Assembly: GCA_961205875.1 (NCBI GenBank)
Contig: OY540816.1
Span: 22,330,701-22,394,700, forward strand
Length of the DNA: 64,000 bases
Direction of reading: 5' to 3'
DNA from: Sialis fuliginosa
Taxonomy: Eukaryota; Arthropoda; Insecta; Megaloptera; Sialidae
The notes under the pieces are model-generated. The model was not told the DNA's origin, searched no databases, and saw only the letters and a list, made by a program, of their open reading frames with translations. This document shows, piece by piece, positions 1-11,662 of the stretch (position 1 is its first letter; every line of letters starts with the position of its first letter). The position numbers and the translations under genes are program-made.

Positions 1-182
1 GACAGAGCGAAATTATAAAGATTCCTAGTTTTCTATAGAACCCTAAGAACTATTATGTCCGCAATTGTTTCAAAATTTATATAGACAGATGGACGGACGG
101 ACAGAGCAAAATTATAAGGGTTCCTAGTTTTCTATAGAACCCTAAAAACTGTAAAGTCCGCGATTGTTTCAAAATTGATTTA
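1..182. repeat. 99-bp tandem duplication of a retroposon fragment
   Basis: The motif gacagagc(g/a)aaattata with the following cctagttttctatagaa and gtttcaaaatt recurs at position 100, giving one full unit and most of a second. The ggacggacggacagag stretch is a familiar part of degenerate insect retroposons and reappears near 55320. No coding frame. Confidence 0.8.
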
Positions 183-606
183 CCTAGCCCTGTTATACAA
201 ACTTCTGACGGACTACAATTTTTTAAATGTATTTTGAAAATACAATAACATTTTTAATGACTGATAATCCTTAATATTTTAATTACGTGCCTAACATATG
301 GAGTAGAAAATAAACTTTTTTGCAAAACGTTTACAAAATTTAGCACATATTGCAAATGTAAACTAATTTAATACAATTACAACAAGTCAAACAATAAAAA
401 AAGCGTACTAAAACAAAGGTTATTTTTACGTTTCATTAATTTTTATTGATTACTAATAAACACTATTGTTATTGTGGTTATCATAAATATTTACTTCTTA
501 ATAACCGGCTCGAGCTCATAAAATAAAATAAGAACATCAACTTATATACTACAGCGGTACCTAACATGTTACATTTTGTAAAATCCTTACTGATAATATA
601 CTTATA
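183..606. other. AT-rich sequence, nothing recognised
   Basis: Very AT-rich with scattered short homopolymers. No frame, RNA gene or repeat boundary was seen. Confidence 0.6.
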
Positions 607-928
607 TGCGAAAGTGTGTCTGTCTGTTATTTTTTCACGGCCAAACGGCACAACCGATTTTGATGAAATTTGGTAGAGAGATAGCTTGTATCCTGAAGAA
701 GGATATACACAGGTAGAAAAGTGACTTGGGCCAAGAAAAAATTCTTGTTTTATATATAACGAAAACAATATTTTCTTAATATAAGAATATATTCTTAATT
801 CAAGTATATTATTGTCTTTAAAACAATAATTTTCTGGATTAACAGTATATTATTATATTAAGAAAATATTGTTTTCGTTATATATAAAACAAGGATTTCT
901 TGGCCCAAGTCAACTTTTCTACCCTTGT
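607..928. mobile_element. Foldback retroposon fragment
   Basis: Bases 607-710 carry a common insect retroposon phrase (accgattttgatgaaat, gagatagcttgtatcc). It continues into a left arm (about 711-784) whose reverse complement is the right arm (about 853-927). Both contain cttgggccaagaaa and cgaaaacaatattttc, around a loop of about 70 bp. A short frame across this block on the minus strand is only the repeat read through. Confidence 0.75.
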
Positions 929-1266
929 AGGCTACTTTGTAGGTATTCCAAAAAATGCATTACATAAAAAAAATACAAATTCCAAAAAATGGATGTGTGA
1001 TATTTGTACACGCGACCTGTTTTATCGACTATCATAACATAAATCTGTATTACCTAACTTTCTTCTTCATGGGTTTTTTGTCAAGTGGATTTTCTCCTTT
1101 TTTAAAAGCTCCTACCTAACATAAATTGTAAGTAACAGCTAGTTATAAATAAAATTATTTAATTTTTTCAAGAACCTAAAAAAATGTTCCTAGGGGTCTT
1201 AAAATATAAAGATTCATCAGAATTGAGTAAGGTTATTTTTCAACGAAAACCAATACTTTATTATAC

Positions 1267-1305
1267 AGGCTTCCGCGGTGTTCTTAATATCAATCTCGGC
1301 TTTAA
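1267..1305 (+). mobile_element. FB-R fragment
   Basis: About 39 bp match the left part of FB-R (gcttccgcggtg followed by a variant of cttgatatggatcttgg). The rest of the element is missing. Confidence 0.5.
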
Positions 1306-2055
1306 AAGGACATTTTAAAGAATCTATTTAAAATGAATATTTATAAAATCATTTTTACGTAATAAACGAACGCTCCTTTTCCAAAATACACGAAACCAAA
1401 ATCTATTAATAATGATTTATTGTCTTATTTCTCAACTTAATTATCAACAATTCGCACATACCCAAAGAGACCCACCTATTTTTTTCCAATCTATAAAAAC
1501 CAAGATCCTTATTGCTAACTACGCAATCTTCAGTTAAGTAACCATACATACATAACAACAGATCCTGACCCTAGCTGTCAATTCTTCGACTTGTATTAAC
1601 ATTTTATTTAAAGTTAATTGAAGTGTACTGAATAAAGTATTATATCTTATCTAGATTTGATCTGATCTAAGCCAAAATGCGCATTGCACAAGGTAAAATT
1701 ATACGTCGTCTCGCCCACAATTTAGACGTCAAGTTATTAGTCATATATACGTGCATATGTATTCAGAAATCCTTTGTCACTATTAAATTTATTTTATGAC
1801 TTAATAGTCCAAGAGGTGATTGACAAAAATTGCAACTACTGATTTTTTTATATTACGTCACATTTGTGATGTAGAGATACAGCCTGCCGTTAGTCAGCTA
1901 GTTTCGTTAGCGTTTAGCGCAGGGGCGGCTTTATTTTGGTAAAAATGTTGCAACTACTTTATAAAGTCTGAAAATTTATTTGTAAGCAGTATACTAAGTA
2001 AGAACCCCATTTTATCATAATCAGCCTTCAAAACTCGTTAAGTTAAACGTTTTAA
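1306..2055. other. No gene recognised; weak promoter-like signals
   Basis: A TATAAA at 1492, a TCAGTT initiator-like motif at 1530-1535 and an ATG at 1678 followed by gtaaaa occur in order. The TATA-to-initiator distance of about 40 bp is longer than normal and no downstream exon was found. At 1919, caggggcggc resembles a hAT end without a partner. Confidence 0.4.
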
Positions 2056-2233
2056 CCAGTAGCGCAGTAACGGAGAGGTTTTGGGGACGAAACCCCCCCC
2101 CCCACTCCTTAAATATTCAGTATTCAAAAAAAATGTTTTGAGAAAACATCAGTTCAAAATACCTTCAAAAAATTTAACTCATATTTATCCCCCCCCCCTC
2201 TCGCCCGAAAAACTTTTCCTACTACGACACTGG
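2056..2233. mobile_element. Small hAT-like MITE with internal C-runs
   Basis: The ends are inverted: ccagtagcgcagta on the left, and on the right the reverse complement of cccagtgtcgtagta. Flanks gttttaa/gttttta look like a degraded target duplication. The roughly 178-bp body holds C-runs at 2093-2103 and 2189-2198. The open frame across it is an artefact of those runs. Confidence 0.55.
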
Positions 2234-2692
2234 GTTTTTACCCTTTCCCGCATGAATTATGATATGAGGAAAATAAAAAATATCTTAATATTTATTATAA
2301 ACCATATGCAGTAAAGGGTTAAAATCGAATAGTTACGATCAAGATATTTGTTAATAAGATTCTAGTTTGTATATTTTAATAAGTCAATTAATATGGCTAT
2401 GTATAACAGTTATATAACTGCGTGAAAAAAATGTTATTCAGGAATATATATTATATATATTTATTATAAATAGTCAGTGATCCATAGATTAAGTGTTTTT
2501 TATTTACATAAATGACTAATGATTTTTTATTGTTATATTATTGCCTTTATGCTTGATGGTCACAGTTTATTTAAGAAAAATTAGCAACTATAACCATGGA
2601 AGTGTAAAAATCTATATACACACTGTATTACAATTCATTATTTTATTATTTATATAAAAACAAATAAAAAAAGTCAATACTGCAAAGCGAGA
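2234..2692. other. AT-rich sequence, nothing recognised
   Basis: Low-complexity A/T with ATATAT tracts near 2446-2465. No supported feature. Confidence 0.6.
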
Positions 2693-3155
2693 TAAGGTAC
2701 TGACACCAGCTATGGCCGCTATAAGAGCAAGGTTTACTGTTTTTGTGATTGATAATTCTCATGAACTCATGTTACTAATAAAACAAGTAAATCTTTAGTT
2801 AATCAAATATAGTTTGTTTTTTAAATGAAAACCTTTTATTTTGTTTATGTTTTTTCTCCAGTAATGGATAAAGTAAAACCAGTAAAAGTAGTGATGGACA
2901 CTTGCTAATGATAAGTACTACGACACAAAAGATATAAAAGAAAGAATCGTGAAATTTGAAACAATGTAAAGCAGTTGCTATGATAATATAATAATTAATA
3001 AATAAATTATACTAATAATTAGTTTAAATGTCCACCATTTTGACACCTATTGGCCGATTGTCATCAAATCACGCTATAAGACAGTTAAATGTAAATAGAT
3101 TAATATTCGGAAATGGTAGTAATCAAATATCATTAAATATTTCTAATTCATATCC
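2693..3155 (-). mobile_element. MITE-A, 3'-truncated copy
   Basis: This is the first of about 13 copies. Intact members are about 545 bp, flanked by TA, with terminal inverted repeats aggtactggcaccagt. Forward is defined as starting caccagtcttggat; the opposite end reads agttatggccgctata and gcaaggtttactg. A conserved internal block is ccattttgacacctat and ggccgattgtcatcaaa. TA flanks plus short inverted ends and no protein suggest a Tc1/mariner-type MITE. This copy is inverted and loses its far end near 3155. Confidence 0.85.
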
Positions 3156-4932
3156 TATTTATAGAAAAAATAATTTTTGTATACCTATCCAAAGAATTAT
3201 AATGTTAATTAAAGAAAAAATGACTGCTTATACAGAATGATTTTTTATACTTGACCTTTCGCAGATTAATTCTTTTGTTCTGAATGTCATTTTTAATGAA
3301 CAAGTACCTACATTTAATTAAAAAGCCGTGAAGGTAGAAGATATATATTTTAAGTAATTGCTGCTAAACGAAATCATCTTTGACACTAATTTTACTTTAA
3401 ATATTTAGCGCCAGCGGGTATGGTTTTGGTAAATGATTATAAATAAATTATATTTTTTGTTATCATTAAGTATGATTAGTAAAACCTAACGGGTTTTCTT
3501 TATTGATATAACTTAATTTTCATCATTCCATATGGTTTTTAATTAATTTTTTTTTAATTAATAGCTTCTTCAGAATTATTAATATAGTACGATTAAAAAA
3601 GTTCTTTTACAATTTTTTTCTCATTTTTTAAACTAAGTTTAGTCAATTTGCGGTTTCAAGAATGTTAACTTTTAACAAAATATAATATAAAACAAATGAA
3701 AAAATATATATAGAGGCGAAAAAATAAATTATAGATATTAAATTATTAAACAAACAAAAATATTTTGTATTATTCACCAAATATAAATATGACGAAGCGA
3801 AAAAAAAACCCATAATAATATTTAATCATTTCTGTATAGATAATACAGAGACGTAGTCTAAGAAATTGATGAGGGGGTATTGAAAAAAATCATCAACATC
3901 GAAAATGTATAACTGTTATTTTTTTTTTATTGCTAATATATACTTAAATATGATTCAGAATGACCGCAAAAATATTAAAAAGAACATTTTCTTTTTCCTT
4001 CATTGCAATCTCCATTTAGCAACAAACTAATCTACCGGTTTTTTTCTCAATTAACACTAGCTAAAACTCAATGCAAAATACTATTACTGTTCGTATTAAT
4101 AAGAAAAAATAATATACTGAATGTTTACAATAAAATCTTACGAATTTCCGTTTCAAAACATTATCTGTTAACAGAAAAAAATATTCAGTTTCGAGTGGAA
4201 AAACAAAAATTTCTTATTTGTTTCACATGTAAACCAAAAATGTGAATGATCATTCAAAAAAGTCTATTTAAAAAAATTAAAATATCATTACATTGCCCCC
4301 TCCAAACTTTTGTCTGAAAAATTTATTTTTAAAAATAAAATTCGTTACATTTTATTTTTACCATCCGGTATTCGAGTATTCCTTGACATTCCCTTTTACC
4401 CATTAAAAATTCCCTTTCTGGGTTTCTCTAGACTCTAGATCTATGACCAATCTAATAGATCTTCGAAGAAGAAATAACCACCCAATATGCATCATAAATC
4501 AAATAGACAAAAGGGGGTTACTAACAATAATTATTATTTGCCGGGTATTTCCCTATCATCCTTACTAACTTCCAAGGATATCACAATGATTTAAATGCAT
4601 CATCAAAATTTCTAGGAGTCTCTACGGGTACAATTTATTACATTAATAAAAATAATGACTCAACATTATTATTTGTGCGTTCAACTAAATATACCGATAT
4701 TATCAAAATGACATTGACGAATTTTTATTAAATTTGTTCAACGAAATTTCCTTGAGTTGTAAGAAAAATATCTTGACAACTGCTTTGAACTTGTGAAGGC
4801 TGCGAAGACAATTGATGAAAAAAATTGCACAAAGATATGTAAAGCAGGACCGGGCTAAATCCAAAAAAAACAAAATTTCGTACAACCCAAAACTTTGACT
4901 ATTAAAATTGTTTTTTTTGTACGTTCTTTCAA
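3156..4932. other. AT-rich unique-looking stretch, no gene
   Basis: Long A and T runs with small non-repeat patches (4380-4640). The open frames at 4003-4245 and 4703-4951 have low-complexity K/N/F/I-rich translations and no splice context. Confidence 0.55.
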
Positions 4933-5218
4933 AAATTGACTGAAAACACACTTTTTTAAACTGTAATTACTAATAAAGTTTAACTTTTTTTAAGTTGATA
5001 CCTCTGAAAAATAAACATTTTGGAGTACAGGACACTCACTGAAAATTAGAACCTGATATCTTCAATTGTTTTTGTTTTATTAAATTGAAGATATCAGTTC
5101 CTAATTTTCAGTGAATGTTCTGTACTACAAAATGTTTATTTTCTAGAGATATCGACTTAAAAAACGTTAAACTTTATTAGTTATTACAGTTTAAAAAAAG
5201 TGTGTTTTCAGCCATTTT
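4933..5218. repeat. Foldback repeat, about 138-bp arms
   Basis: The left arm 4933-5068 is nearly the exact reverse complement of 5083-5218. Both carry tgaaaacacac, ctgtaattactaataa, ataaacattttg and the innermost gatatcttcaatt. The loop is only about 14 bp. A transcript would form a strong hairpin. Confidence 0.85.
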
Positions 5219-6132
5219 TTCAGCGTAGCTGATAAACAAATGATTTTTTTAATATTTTTCAAAATGGAGGTTATAGGGAATTTTATAGCGAATAACTTTT
5301 TTTTGTATAATACTTATTTAGACCGCTATTTAGCAAAATTAGAAAATCTGAAGTATTTCCAATTAAACCATGGTTTAACCAACCAAAATCGGAGCAAACT
5401 TATATTATTCTAAATCATATTTGTAACAAATTCTGTAAGTAACAAAACTGTACCTAAAAATTCCTATTTTGGGTATTTTTTAGCCTAGACTGGATAGATT
5501 ATTATTAATAATTTAGCGATTTTTATTTAATTCACTGCTTATACAGGCCTGGTCCAGGAATCGATTTAACAGTTCTAACGGCCCTGTACTTACAAATGTC
5601 TTTTTTTATTTGCTCTGTTAACGGAACAAAGCTAGAAAATTTCCATCGATTAAAAAAATATATAATTCGTCATGGTCGATTTATCACATCTTTACACCAA
5701 ATCTTTGTCGTTGTGTGATTTTCAGATACTCAAGGTTGGTATCATTGTGTACAGCACAGATTATACCAACATGATAAAATTTTATTCTCAAGGTGTCATG
5801 TTTCAGCAAAAACTTGATGTGTTTGTTGTATTTTTTTTTATTATTTTTACTATTATTTTATCTAAATAATCAGTACAGCTTCATAAAAAGCATTTAACGG
5901 TAAATTTGTGACAATCTCATCAACAAAAAAGGTGATATGGTTTAAAATATTTGAATTATCTTTATTTGTAAGTAATCACCAATTTAATTTCTGGAATATG
6001 TAACATATTTTTTAATTCAAGTGGAACACTAAATTTTAAAGAAATGTACAGAAAACTAGAAAATAAATGGGGTTACCATTTGTCTTCATTTGTTTTTCAC
6101 ATGTTTCTATTGTCGACATAATTTTATTTTAA
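5219..6132. other. No gene recognised
   Basis: AT-rich. The frame at 5672-5869 ends in a hydrophobic F/I run encoded by T-rich sequence and has no supporting signals. Confidence 0.55.
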
Positions 6133-6970
6133 ATCAAAAATAGCATTTAATATTAATTAACACGCTCAATTATAAAACTATAATACCTCTGTCCTCTACG
6201 TCTTATTTTCTTGTATTTTAGTCGATATTTGTATGACGAGCTGAAGTTCACTGCAGAAAATTTCACTAAAAAATTTTGAATTTTTGATTTAGTTAAAAGT
6301 ATGTTTATTGTATAGAAAATGACGTGAAAAGTTGTTTGTTTCAAACCGCAGGTCTGTATCTCAAACCGTTCTCGAGATATAGCCTCTCAAAGTTTTAGTT
6401 TTTTCAAATTTTTTTAGAAAAAAGGCCATAACTTTTGAACGAGTGGTCGGAATTGATTTTAGTTGACGGATTTGAAATCAGCGTGTCAAAATCTATATAG
6501 TGACATGTACAACACCTTAAAACTCGAAAAAAAAAATTTCGCGAAAAATCGAAAAAATTCAAAGGGGTATACCTTAAAAAAATGTCAATTTCTGACCAAA
6601 TTTTTTTTGTCGAATTTTAAAATATTATACATGTCATTATATAGATTTTGACACGCTGATTTCAAATCCGTCAACTAAAATCAATTCCGACCACCCGTTC
6701 AAAAGTTATGGCCTTTTTTCTCCAAAAATTTGAAAAAACTAAAACTTTGAGAGGCTATATCTCGAGAACGGTTTGAGATACAGACCTGCGGTTTAAAACA
6801 AACAACTTTTCACGTCATTTTCTATACAATAAACATACTTTTAACGAAATCAAAAATTCAAAATTTTCTAGTGAAATTTCCTACAGTGAACTTCAACTCG
6901 TCATACAAATATCGACCAAAATATAATAAAATAAGACGTAGAATCATTTAGCTACTATATAAATATATAT
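6133..6970. mobile_element. FB-H copy 1: hAT-like element with giant hairpin
   Basis: A near-perfect palindrome spans 6197-6940. Each arm is about 350 bp and contains aaaccgcaggtctgtatc, ctcgagatatagcctct, acttttgaac and ggtcggaattgatttt. The loop is about 35 bp around caaaggggtatacctt. The copy lacks the outer hAT ends seen at 52505-53547, so it is truncated at about 6133. Both strands are open in places because the arms are complementary; no protein is implied. Confidence 0.85.
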
Positions 6971-7570
6971 TTTGATTCGATACTATTAAATTAATTAATA
7001 TATTTGTTTTAAATTTCAAGCTGTTCTTATATTTCAATCAAATTAATTAAACACGTTTAAAATATCGTCTTTTAAACGAGTCCGATTAAAAAAATGACTT
7101 CTCTAAACACACACACACGAGAGAGAGAGAGATAATAAATATAACGAAATCGAATCAACTAATTTAAATATAATGATAATCCAGATTCAAGCGACCAAAA
7201 AAAATCCAACCGTATCTAATGTTTGATTGAGATCTTTCACGTTAAGGAATGGTTATTAATAAGTTACAGCATTCTGACTAATGTGGTCCAGTTCCCATAG
7301 ATTAAATCGTAAACAAAACATACAAAAAACGTATTGATTGGTCGGCAAGGCCGCGTAATGTCGACCGACACCGCATTGCACGACCTTGTGACCGCTACTA
7401 TACAAAATTGTTCCTTGTTCATACAGGAGTCTCGAAAATACGCAGTTTTTTGCTAAATGTTTAATCTTTGACCATTGTTGTGTGACAATTAAACGGTATT
7501 TAATACCTTAACACAGCGGTTTTTAATATTTTAATGTAAGAGATCCACTTATCGAATTAAACTTTCTTCA
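6971..7570. other. No gene; microsatellite and a CpG-containing patch
   Basis: An (AC)n run passes into an (AG)n run at about 7106-7132. The patch 7330-7430 is less AT-rich than its surroundings (ggtcggcaaggccgcg, gtcgaccgacaccg) but shows no frame or splice signals. Confidence 0.5.
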
Positions 7571-8135
7571 CGTTGGTGATTTTACTTCCATGTTCTGAAA
7601 GAAATGGAAGTATTGTAATACCATCGAAAAATCGTGTCCGAGAAAATGACAAATTCTGATTGTACTAACTTCAAAACGTAAAGAAAAGTTAATTTCCGCA
7701 TGCGTGTGTCTGGATGTAGAATTTTTTTTCGTTCACGATAACTACTGTAAAAATGCACCGATCTGAATTATTTTTTGGGAAAAATGTTTGTCTCAGTGAG
7801 TACTCGAGATCTATTGATTTTGGTGCTAATCGGATTAAGGGGTTTTGGAAATATTCGAAATTTTGTAACTTTTATCGTCTAAAAAATGAACGTTGCGAGT
7901 ATTATCTCACTAATTTTGATAAGACGTGGTACATTTGTAGTTCAATTTGCAGTTAATTAAAGGGGTGAAAAACACACTTTAAATTTGAATTTTAAATATT
8001 AACTAATACGTCATTAATTCATGTTGCCATGGAAACAAATGCAACTAAATTCAAATTGTCAAATTAGTTGTTCTACGAATGTGTATTATATTTTTGACAT
8101 TAGGTCATTAGGAAACTAATATTTATATACAAATG
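7571..8135 (+). mobile_element. Rep-C copy 1
   Basis: Dispersed repeat defined by aaatgcaccgatctgaa, tctcagtgagtactc, ggtgctaatcggatta, gtgaacgttgcgagt and a tail aatgtgtattat..tttgacatta. Other copies are at 11149-11390 (inverted 5' part), 11960-12075, 17935-18540, 54003-54540 and 61035-61140. Neither end is sharply defined. The 67-codon frame at 7753 is repeat sequence. Confidence 0.75.
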
Positions 8136-9839
8136 GCAATAACAGCTGTAACCGTCGTAAGTATATATGTTTTTTTTTTATGTATTACGATATATGTATG
8201 TATATACATAGTAGTAGGTTAAAATTTTAATACCATCCCACTATTTTTCTTTTCTTATTTCTTTCAAGATCTATATTAATTTTGGAAAGAATTAAGTCTA
8301 ATCTCAAATTGAAACAAAAATAATTTAACAACTTTTTCTACCATAAGAAGCAAATGTATGCATTATATTCGACTTATAGAAGCTAGACTGTACACATACA
8401 TATTCATTACATAAGTCAATATCTTCTTTATAGCGATCTGGCTTTCTTTCGATCATAAACAATGTTACAATGTATTACACACAATAGAAGTGACGAAGTT
8501 AGAAAACGTCAATAATAAATAATTAGTTACAGTTATTTGAACCACCCAGAAGCCAACATGTCTAAATGTTTTTGAATACAAAATGTACATTTTCTTCTGT
8601 ATGCTTTTGTGATCTCTCACATATAAAATATTTTTTTTCAGGAACACCTGAAAAACGTCAAAAAGAAATCATTTTTACATAATTTCAATTAAAACAATCC
8701 TTCAGGTGTTATTTTAATTATTTATTTTTTTCCCTGTACACGAAATTAAGTTCATTAGCCAAAAATAAGAAAGTTTTAATATTAGGTGTTATTATTATTA
8801 TTAAAGAATTACATGTGTTTTAATTTTATAGTTCCGCATTTTTTACTGCTTTTTGCAGAAATGTTCATAGTTAGTCAATTCGGTTTTGGCTAGAGTGCTA
8901 GACACTTTGGGGACCGTTTCACAAAAAGACATATCAAGTTGCCTTTGAGAGTGCACAGACGATCTGATGCGGAACTGCGAACGTCTCAAGGTCAAACCAT
9001 GGTACATGCATGACTTACACCAGAGGTAATGTAACTGTTTTATAGTAGGAGTGAGAAATATTTAAATTTCAAGACAAAAAAAACTAGGGTAACAAAAAAT
9101 TATAAAAAATATGTCATATCAATGATAAATTAAGTGGACTGTATATGTGTAGAATTAGAGTCGCATGCAGAAGTGGTCGACCAGTTTTCATTCAAATTCG
9201 CTTATCACAAACTTAGTATAGGCTCCTCCCATTTGATTATTATAATATTTAAATCATTTCTTCATGTACTAAACAAAGACATATATTTTGAAACTCATTT
9301 GCTAGATAAAGAAGTACTCTTCGTTTATAGTACTCATATATATTTGAGCGATTAAATTATTATGTAATCTATTGAAAATTGTATAAGTCAATTTTTGTGG
9401 CAAAATCTGTTTTATTATACAAAACTTAAACTTTTCTCTTATACATCTACTCATAGTGTTTCATCTTGAAAACCTGTCGTATTTTAAAACGTATCGAGAT
9501 CATTCCAATTCACCTGCTCGCAAAAGAAGTTTCCCTTCATAAAGTTAAAATGTTCTAAATCTAAAATAATAGTAGTTAAGATTTTGACAGTCACTGTGCA
9601 AGATTTCTACATATATAGGCAGTGTTTTGTTTCTCACATGACAAAGATTCCGTTCCAGTTTCAGGAAGTCGCCGCTAGTGTCGCTACAGTGTCGTGTTAT
9701 AAATGCAGATACAATCTCAACGAACTTGCTCAAAATGGTTGGGTTAACATTTGAACTGGTCTACTATAAACAAAATGCCATCAATTCTCAAAGTGAAATT
9801 TATGAGTACAACTAGATACAATAAATTTAGTTAGGACCA
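8136..9839. other. Mostly AT-rich; two weak exon-like islands
   Basis: 8840-9020 has a good acceptor (T-rich tract then GCAG at about 8860) and a patch reading ARHFGDRFTKRHIKLPLR in one frame, but with a stop upstream in that frame. 9661-9754 has TTTCAG followed by a 29-codon frame (see findings). The rest holds nothing recognisable. Confidence 0.4.
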
Positions 9840-10150
9840 TCTGATTTGAAAATTAGGTCTTCGCAAAGAAAGAGGTAGAGCGTAATAAGGGTCTGTCTTT
9901 TTGATTAGCACCTCTTCACGGCTAAACCGATCTTGATGATATTTGACAAGGAGATAGCTTTGATCCTGAGGAAGAACATAGGCTGTACTTTGTATTGCAA
10001 AAAATGATAAGATATAAAAATTAGTACAATCAGAATTTATCATTTTCTCGGACACGATTTTTCGATGGTATTACAATACTTCCATTTCTTTCAGAACATG
10101 GAAGTAATACAGATTTCACGTGGACGAAGTTACGGGTAACCGCTAGTTTG
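9840..10150 (-). mobile_element. Inverted retroposon fragment
   Basis: Read on the minus strand it starts ctagcggttacccgta, continues cttcgtccacgtgaa and includes gaagaggtgctaatc. This start/end style is common to many insect non-LTR-derived repeats. Part of it (ggaagtattgtaatacc, cgtgtccgagaaaatga) is shared with the 5' part of Rep-C, suggesting a composite history. The 74-codon minus frame here is repeat sequence. Confidence 0.7.
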
Positions 10151-10152
10151 CT

Positions 10153-11135
10153 CAGTGGCGAAGCGTCCATGGAAGTAGAGGAAGCAGGGCTTCCCTTAGT
10201 TTATTGGTAAATTAATACAAAACTGTATTTTAAGTTAATAAATAATTTAAATATATTATTAGAATATTCATCTTTATGCGCAACTCAAACATTTTAACCA
10301 AAATTCAAAAATAGCATTTAATATTAATTTACACGCTCAATTATAACACTATAATACGTCTACGTCTTATTTTCTTGTAGTTTAATCGATATTTGTATGA
10401 CAAGTGGAAGTTTACTGCAGGAAATTTCACTAAAAAATTTCGAATTTTTGATTTCATTAAAAGTATGTTTATTGTATAGAAAATGACGTGAAAAGTTGTT
10501 TGTTTCAAACCGCAGGTCTGTATCTCAAACTGTTCTCGAGATATAGCCTCTCAAAGTTTTAGTTTTTTCAAATTTTTGGAGAAAAAAGGCCCTAACTTTT
10601 GAACGCGTGGTCGGAATTGATTTTAGTTGACGGATTTGGAATCAGCGTGTTAAAATCTATATAATGACATGTACAATACCTTAAAACTCGAAAAAAAAAA
10701 ATTCGCGAAAAATCAAAAAAATTCAAAGGGGTATACCTTAAAAAAATGTCGATTTTTGACGAAATTTTTTTTTTCGAATTTTAAAGTATTATACATGTCA
10801 TTATATAGATTTTGACACGCTGATTTCAAATCCGTCAACTAAAATCAAATCCGACCACCCGTTCAAAAGTTATGGCCTTTTTTCTCCAAAAATTTGAAAA
10901 AACTAAAACTTTGAGAGGCTATATCTCGAGAACGGTTTGAGATACAGACCTGCGGTTTGAAACAAACAACTTTTCACATCATTTTCTATACAATAAACAT
11001 ACTTTTAACGAAATCAAAAATTCAAAATTTTTTAGTGAAATTTCCTACAGTGAACTTCAACTCGTCATACAAATATCGACTAAAATACAAGAAAATAAGA
11101 CGTAGAATCATTTAGTTACTATATATATACATATA
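10153..11135. mobile_element. FB-H copy 2, left hAT end present
   Basis: It begins cagtggcgaagcgtcc, as in the intact copy at 52505. The hairpin is 10361-11104 with about 350-bp arms. The right hAT end is absent: after 11135 a TA-rich run leads into inverted Rep-C. Confidence 0.85.
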
Positions 11136-11148
11136 CATATATGTATAT

Positions 11149-11390
11149 ATAATCTCGAGTACTCTCTGAAGCAAACATTTTCCCCAAAAACAAATCAGAT
11201 CGGTGCATTTTTACAGTAGTTATCGTGAACGAAATAAAATACTACATCCAGACACACAGACACACACAAATTAATTTTTCTTTACGTTTTGAAGTTAGTA
11301 CAATCAGAATCTTTAAAAATCTCGGACACGATTTTCGACGGTATTAAAATACTTACATTTCCTTCGGAACAAGGAAGTAAAAAGTTTTAT
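11149..11390 (-). mobile_element. Rep-C, inverted 5' part
   Basis: Reverse complement of 7575-7805 (actcgaga, cagatcggtgcattt, tcgtgaacgaaat, tcggacacgatttt), with a short (AC)n insertion near 11260. Confidence 0.75.
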
Positions 11391-11631
11391 TATTATTATA
11401 GGAATCCTGAAAACTTGTTCAGCTATTATCACATTCATTAAAAACAATAACAGATTAGTATGAGAAAAAGAAGAAGAAGAAACAAATAGTTCTGTCTACG
11501 CAAACAGCATCTACAAGTGAAATCCGAGAAGAAAAAATACAAGCACTGCGATGTGTTGGGTGTTCACACAACCGTAAGTTAGACTGTGAACGACAATAAT
11601 AGCAGATCATGAGAATTAGCAACATCATTGT

Positions 11632-11662
<31 letters not shown>

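Noticed and set aside
6463-6651. 62-codon frame nearly conserved at 52919-53107
   Set aside because: It spans the loop of the FB-H hairpin, begins with TTG and is interrupted in the 10.6-kb copy. The resemblance is ordinary repeat identity.
8100-8166. Minus-free plus-strand ATG followed by gtaagt (MAITAVTV)
   Set aside because: It lies at the decayed tail of Rep-C, with no promoter or partner exon.
9831-10055. 74-codon minus-strand frame with plausible composition
   Set aside because: It is a retroposon fragment whose phrases occur elsewhere in the window and in many insect genomes.
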